This document shows positions 5,828-7,890 of a stretch of 7,890 nucleotides of DNA, piece by piece. A program made the position numbers and the translations under genes. The notes under the pieces were generated by a model, which made no database searches, had not been told where the DNA came from, and saw only the letters and a list, made by a program, of their open reading frames with translations. Origin of the DNA: an uncultured Muribaculaceae bacterium. Its GTDB lineage: Bacteria > Bacteroidota > Bacteroidia > Bacteroidales > Muribaculaceae. How positions within the stretch are numbered: position 1 is the first letter of the stretch; each line of letters opens with the position of its first letter. The DNA lies in assembly GCA_905209725.1 (NCBI GenBank), contig CAJLTZ010000096.1, forward strand, positions 1 through 7,890, read 5' to 3'.

Positions 5828-7465
5828 TTACATCATGCCGCCCATGCCGCCCATGCCGGGAGCTGCCATCGGGGCTGCGGGAGTGTCCTCCTTCTTGTCG
5901 GCAATCACGCATTCAGTGGTGAGGAACATGCCGGCGATGCTGGCAGCGTTCTCAAGAGCCACACGTGTCACCTTGGCGGGGTCGATCACACCGCTCTCGA
6001 AGAAGTTTTCGAATTTGTCGGTGCGGGCGTTGAAACCGAAGTCACCCTTGCCATCCTTAACCTTCTGAAGGATAACGGCGCCTTCCACTCCGGCGTTCTC
6101 CATAATCTGACGCATCGGTTCTTCGATGGCGCGGCGGATGATGGCGATACCCGTGTTCTCGTCGTCGTTTTCACCCTTGAGTTCGTCGAGTTTGTCGAGG
6201 CAGCGGATGTAAGCCACACCACCACCGGGCACGATACCCTCGGCGATAGCTGCGCGGGTAGCGGAGAGAGCGTCGTCCACGCGGTCTTTCTTCTCCTTCA
6301 TCTCCACCTCGGAGGGAGCGCCGATGTAGAGCACAGCCACGCCGCCGGCGAGTTTCGCGAGACGCTCGTGGAGTTTCTCTTTATCATAGTTGGAAGTAGT
6401 GGTCTCGATCTGAGCCTTGATCTGAGCCACGCGGGCAGCGATTGCATCCTTCTGGCCTGCACCGTTCACGATAGTGGTGTTGTCCTTGTTGACGGTCACC
6501 TTCTCGGCTGTGCCAAGGTCAGCGATAGAGGCCTGAGCAAGCTGCATGCCCTTGAGTTCGCTGATCACGTTGCCACCGGTGAGGACTGCGATATCCTCGA
6601 GCATCTCCTTGCGTCGGTCACCGAAACCGGGAGCCTTCACGGCGCAGATCTTGAGCGAGCCGCGGATACGGTTCACCACGAGAGTGGCAAGAGCCTCATT
6701 GTCCACATCCTCAGCGATGATGAGCAGAGGACGGCCGCTCTGAGCCACAGCCTCGAGAATGGGAAGCATATCCTTGAGGTTGGAGATCTTCTTATCGTAG
6801 AGAAGAATGTAGGGAGAATCCATCTCGCACTCCATCTTCTCGCCGTTGGTAACGAAGTAGGGGGAGATATAACCGCGGTCGAACTGCATGCCTTCCACCA
6901 CATCGACCGAAGTCTCAGTGCCTTTGGCTTCCTCTACAGTGATTACACCCTCTTTCTTCACCTTCTTCATGGCTTCGGCGATGAGGCGGCCGATCTCCTC
7001 GTCATTGTTGGCGGAAACGCGGGCAACATTCTCGATTTTCTCTATATCGTCGTCAACCTCCTGGCTCTGGGCCTTGATACCCTCTACCACGCAGGAAACA
7101 GCCTTGTCGATACCGCGCTTGAGGTCCATCGGGTTGGCACCGGCGGTAACGTTCTTGAGGCCTACATTGATGATGGCCTGTGCGAGGACGGTGGCGGTGG
7201 TTGTGCCATCGCCGGCCTGGTCGCCCGTCTTGGAGGCAACCTCCTTCACGAGCTGGGCGCCCATATTCTGGAAAGAGTCCTCGAGTTCGATTTCGCGAGC
7301 CACGGAAACGCCATCCTTAGTGATGTGGGGAGCGCCGAATTTCTTTTCGATGATTACATTGCGTCCTTTGGGACCGAGTGTCACTTTGACAGCGTCTGCC
7401 AAAGCGTCAACGCCATTCTTGAGTTCTTCGCGAGCCTTGATATTGAATTTTATCTCTTTTGCCAT
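5828..7465 (-). CDS. groEL: GroEL chaperonin (Hsp60)
   Basis: This 545-residue protein is the full-length chaperonin subunit that assembles into double heptameric rings and folds proteins using ATP together with GroES. The nucleotide site shows GPKGRNV (31-37) and DGTTT (86-90), and the catalytic aspartate is in RVDDAL at Asp398, the same number as in E. coli. The family signature region reads AAIAEGIVPGGG (405-416), with Ala at the fourth position where Asp, Glu or Gln is usual. The protein ends in the Gly-Gly-Met-rich flexible tail. The frame stays open for 26 more codons upstream to an ATG at 7543, which would overlap groES, but the ATG at 7463-7465 gives the canonical MAKEIKF start and is preferred. 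The gene is second in the groESL operon and is followed by an intrinsic terminator. Confidence 0.98.
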   Translation of the reverse strand: MAKEIKFNIKAREELKNGVDALADAVKVTLGPKGRNVIIEKKFGAPHITKDGVSVAREIELEDSFQNMGAQLVKEVASKTGDQAGDGTTTATVLAQAIINVGLKNVTAGANPMDLKRGIDKAVSCVVEGIKAQSQEVDDDIEKIENVARVSANNDEEIGRLIAEAMKKVKKEGVITVEEAKGTETSVDVVEGMQFDRGYISPYFVTNGEKMECEMDSPYILLYDKKISNLKDMLPILEAVAQSGRPLLIIAEDVDNEALATLVVNRIRGSLKICAVKAPGFGDRRKEMLEDIAVLTGGNVISELKGMQLAQASIADLGTAEKVTVNKDNTTIVNGAGQKDAIAARVAQIKAQIETTTSNYDKEKLHERLAKLAGGVAVLYIGAPSEVEMKEKKDRVDDALSATRAAIAEGIVPGGGVAYIRCLDKLDELKGENDDENTGIAIIRRAIEEPMRQIMENAGVEGAVILQKVKDGKGDFGFNARTDKFENFFESGVIDPAKVTRVALENAASIAGMFLTTECVIADKKEDTPAAPMAAPGMGGMGGMM

Positions 7466-7491
7466 TTTTGTCAAAATATTTTGGGTGGATG

Positions 7492-7514
7492 AGCAACTGA
7501 TTGAGTCAGTTGCT
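7492..7514 (-). promoter_or_regulatory. Hairpin in the groES-groEL spacer
   Basis: A perfect 9-bp inverted repeat (AGCAACTGA / TCAGTTGCT, 7492-7500 and 7506-7514) surrounds a 5-base loop. In the mRNA it begins about 20 nt after the groES stop and ends 26 nt before the groEL start. There is no U-run after it, so it is not a typical terminator. A 12-bp A/T palindrome (7472-7483, CAAAATATTTTG) lies between it and groEL. Stem-loops in this place are known in some groESL mRNAs, where they affect processing or stability; a role here is inferred. Confidence 0.6.
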
Positions 7515-7535
7515 ATAGTGTTTTCATGAAAGTTA

Positions 7536-7808
7536 TCAACCAATCACTGCGAGCACGTCGCTCTGACGCATGATCAGATATTTTTCGCCGTCGAGTTCAA
7601 TCTCCGTGCCGGCGTATTTGCCATAGAGCACGCTGTCGCCCTCTTTGAGGACCATCTCTTCATCTTTTGTGCCGCAGCCTACGGCGAGCACTTTGCCTTT
7701 CAAGGGTTTCTCCTTAGCTGAGTCCGGGATAATGATTCCGGCCATAGTGGTCTGTTCTGCCGGGGTGGGCTCGATGAGCACGCGGTCGGCCAATGGTTTG
7801 ATGTTCAT
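7536..7808 (-). CDS. groES: GroES co-chaperonin (Hsp10)
   Basis: This 90-residue protein has the usual length for GroES, which forms the heptameric lid that closes the GroEL folding chamber in the cytoplasm. The N-terminus (KPLADRVLIEP) is typical of the family. The mobile loop lies at about residues 17-32 and carries the hydrophobic tripeptide Ile25-Ile26-Ile27 followed by Pro28, the part that docks on the GroEL apical domain. The C-terminal half (GDSVLYGKYAGTEIELDGEK, then a strand ending in LAVIG) is also typical. The ATG at 7806-7808 is chosen because it gives the canonical N-terminus and an in-frame TAA lies six codons upstream. The leader is A/T-rich with no clear Shine-Dalgarno sequence. 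groEL follows 70 bp downstream. The promoter is not recognisable within the 82 bases left before the window edge. Confidence 0.98.
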   Translation of the reverse strand: MNIKPLADRVLIEPTPAEQTTMAGIIIPDSAKEKPLKGKVLAVGCGTKDEEMVLKEGDSVLYGKYAGTEIELDGEKYLIMRQSDVLAVIG

Positions 7809-7890
7809 TTCTATATTTGAATTTTAGGTTTATAATGCTAAGACCCCATCCCATAAAAAATGTTAATGCAGGGGCGACCGATTTTTGATG

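Noticed and set aside
5795..7492. Long plus-strand reading frame opposite groEL (565 codons)
   Set aside because: It is a mirror of groEL caused by codon bias; the His/Leu/Val/Gly-rich translation resembles no protein family.
7466..7543. A 26-residue N-terminal extension of GroEL from an ATG at 7543
   Set aside because: It would overlap the groES end and cover the spacer hairpin; the canonical MAKEIKF start is at 7465.
7812..7819. TATATTTG on the plus strand as a divergent promoter near groES
   Set aside because: The nearest TTTG upstream is only 11 bases away rather than 19-21, and the window ends before any divergent gene.
7833..7841. TTAGCATTA on the minus strand, resembling a CIRCE half-site
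   Set aside because: It matches only part of TTAGCACTC, and no second arm GAGTGCTAA lies at the required spacing.

Overview
The window looks like core chromosome from a member of the Bacteroidales, possibly close to the Muribaculaceae. The evidence is the GroEL/GroES sequences (GroEL has the GGM-rich tail and an IVPGGGVAYIR segment), a secreted PepSY-like protein of a type common in Bacteroidetes, A/T-rich leaders without clear Shine-Dalgarno sequences, and promoter-like elements matching the Bacteroidetes -7 consensus TAnnTTTG. The family-level placement is an inference from sequence flavour, not from a search.

All six genes lie on the minus strand, so transcription runs from right to left: groES (7536-7808), groEL (5828-7465), a strong intrinsic terminator (5766-5801), an ABC-F ATPase of the YheS/YdiF type (3675-5651) with its own likely promoter near 5692-5724, a cytoplasmic M13 (PepO-like) metallopeptidase (1643-3604), shikimate dehydrogenase aroE (828-1571), and a secreted PepSY-like protein (123-641) with its own -7-like element at 735-742. 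No gap exceeds 300 bases. All reading frames are intact, and I see no mobile element, CRISPR array, tRNA or rRNA.

groES-groEL is a classic two-gene chaperonin operon closed by a terminator. ABC-F, M13 peptidase and aroE are spaced about 70 bp apart. Only the ABC-F gene has a recognisable promoter, so these three may be one transcript, although their functions (ribosome-associated ATPase, oligopeptide hydrolysis, aromatic amino acid synthesis) are unrelated.

The less ordinary material is in the short gaps. It comprises a perfect hairpin between groES and groEL, a tandem 16-mer array facing a 7-mer array between ABC-F and the peptidase (the 7-mer array also encodes the last codons of ABC-F), a 17-bp sequence shared just before the start codons of two consecutive genes, a pair of 16-bp direct repeats upstream of the PepSY-like gene, and a 16-bp palindrome downstream of it. 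I did not find a new multi-gene system; this is mostly a housekeeping region.
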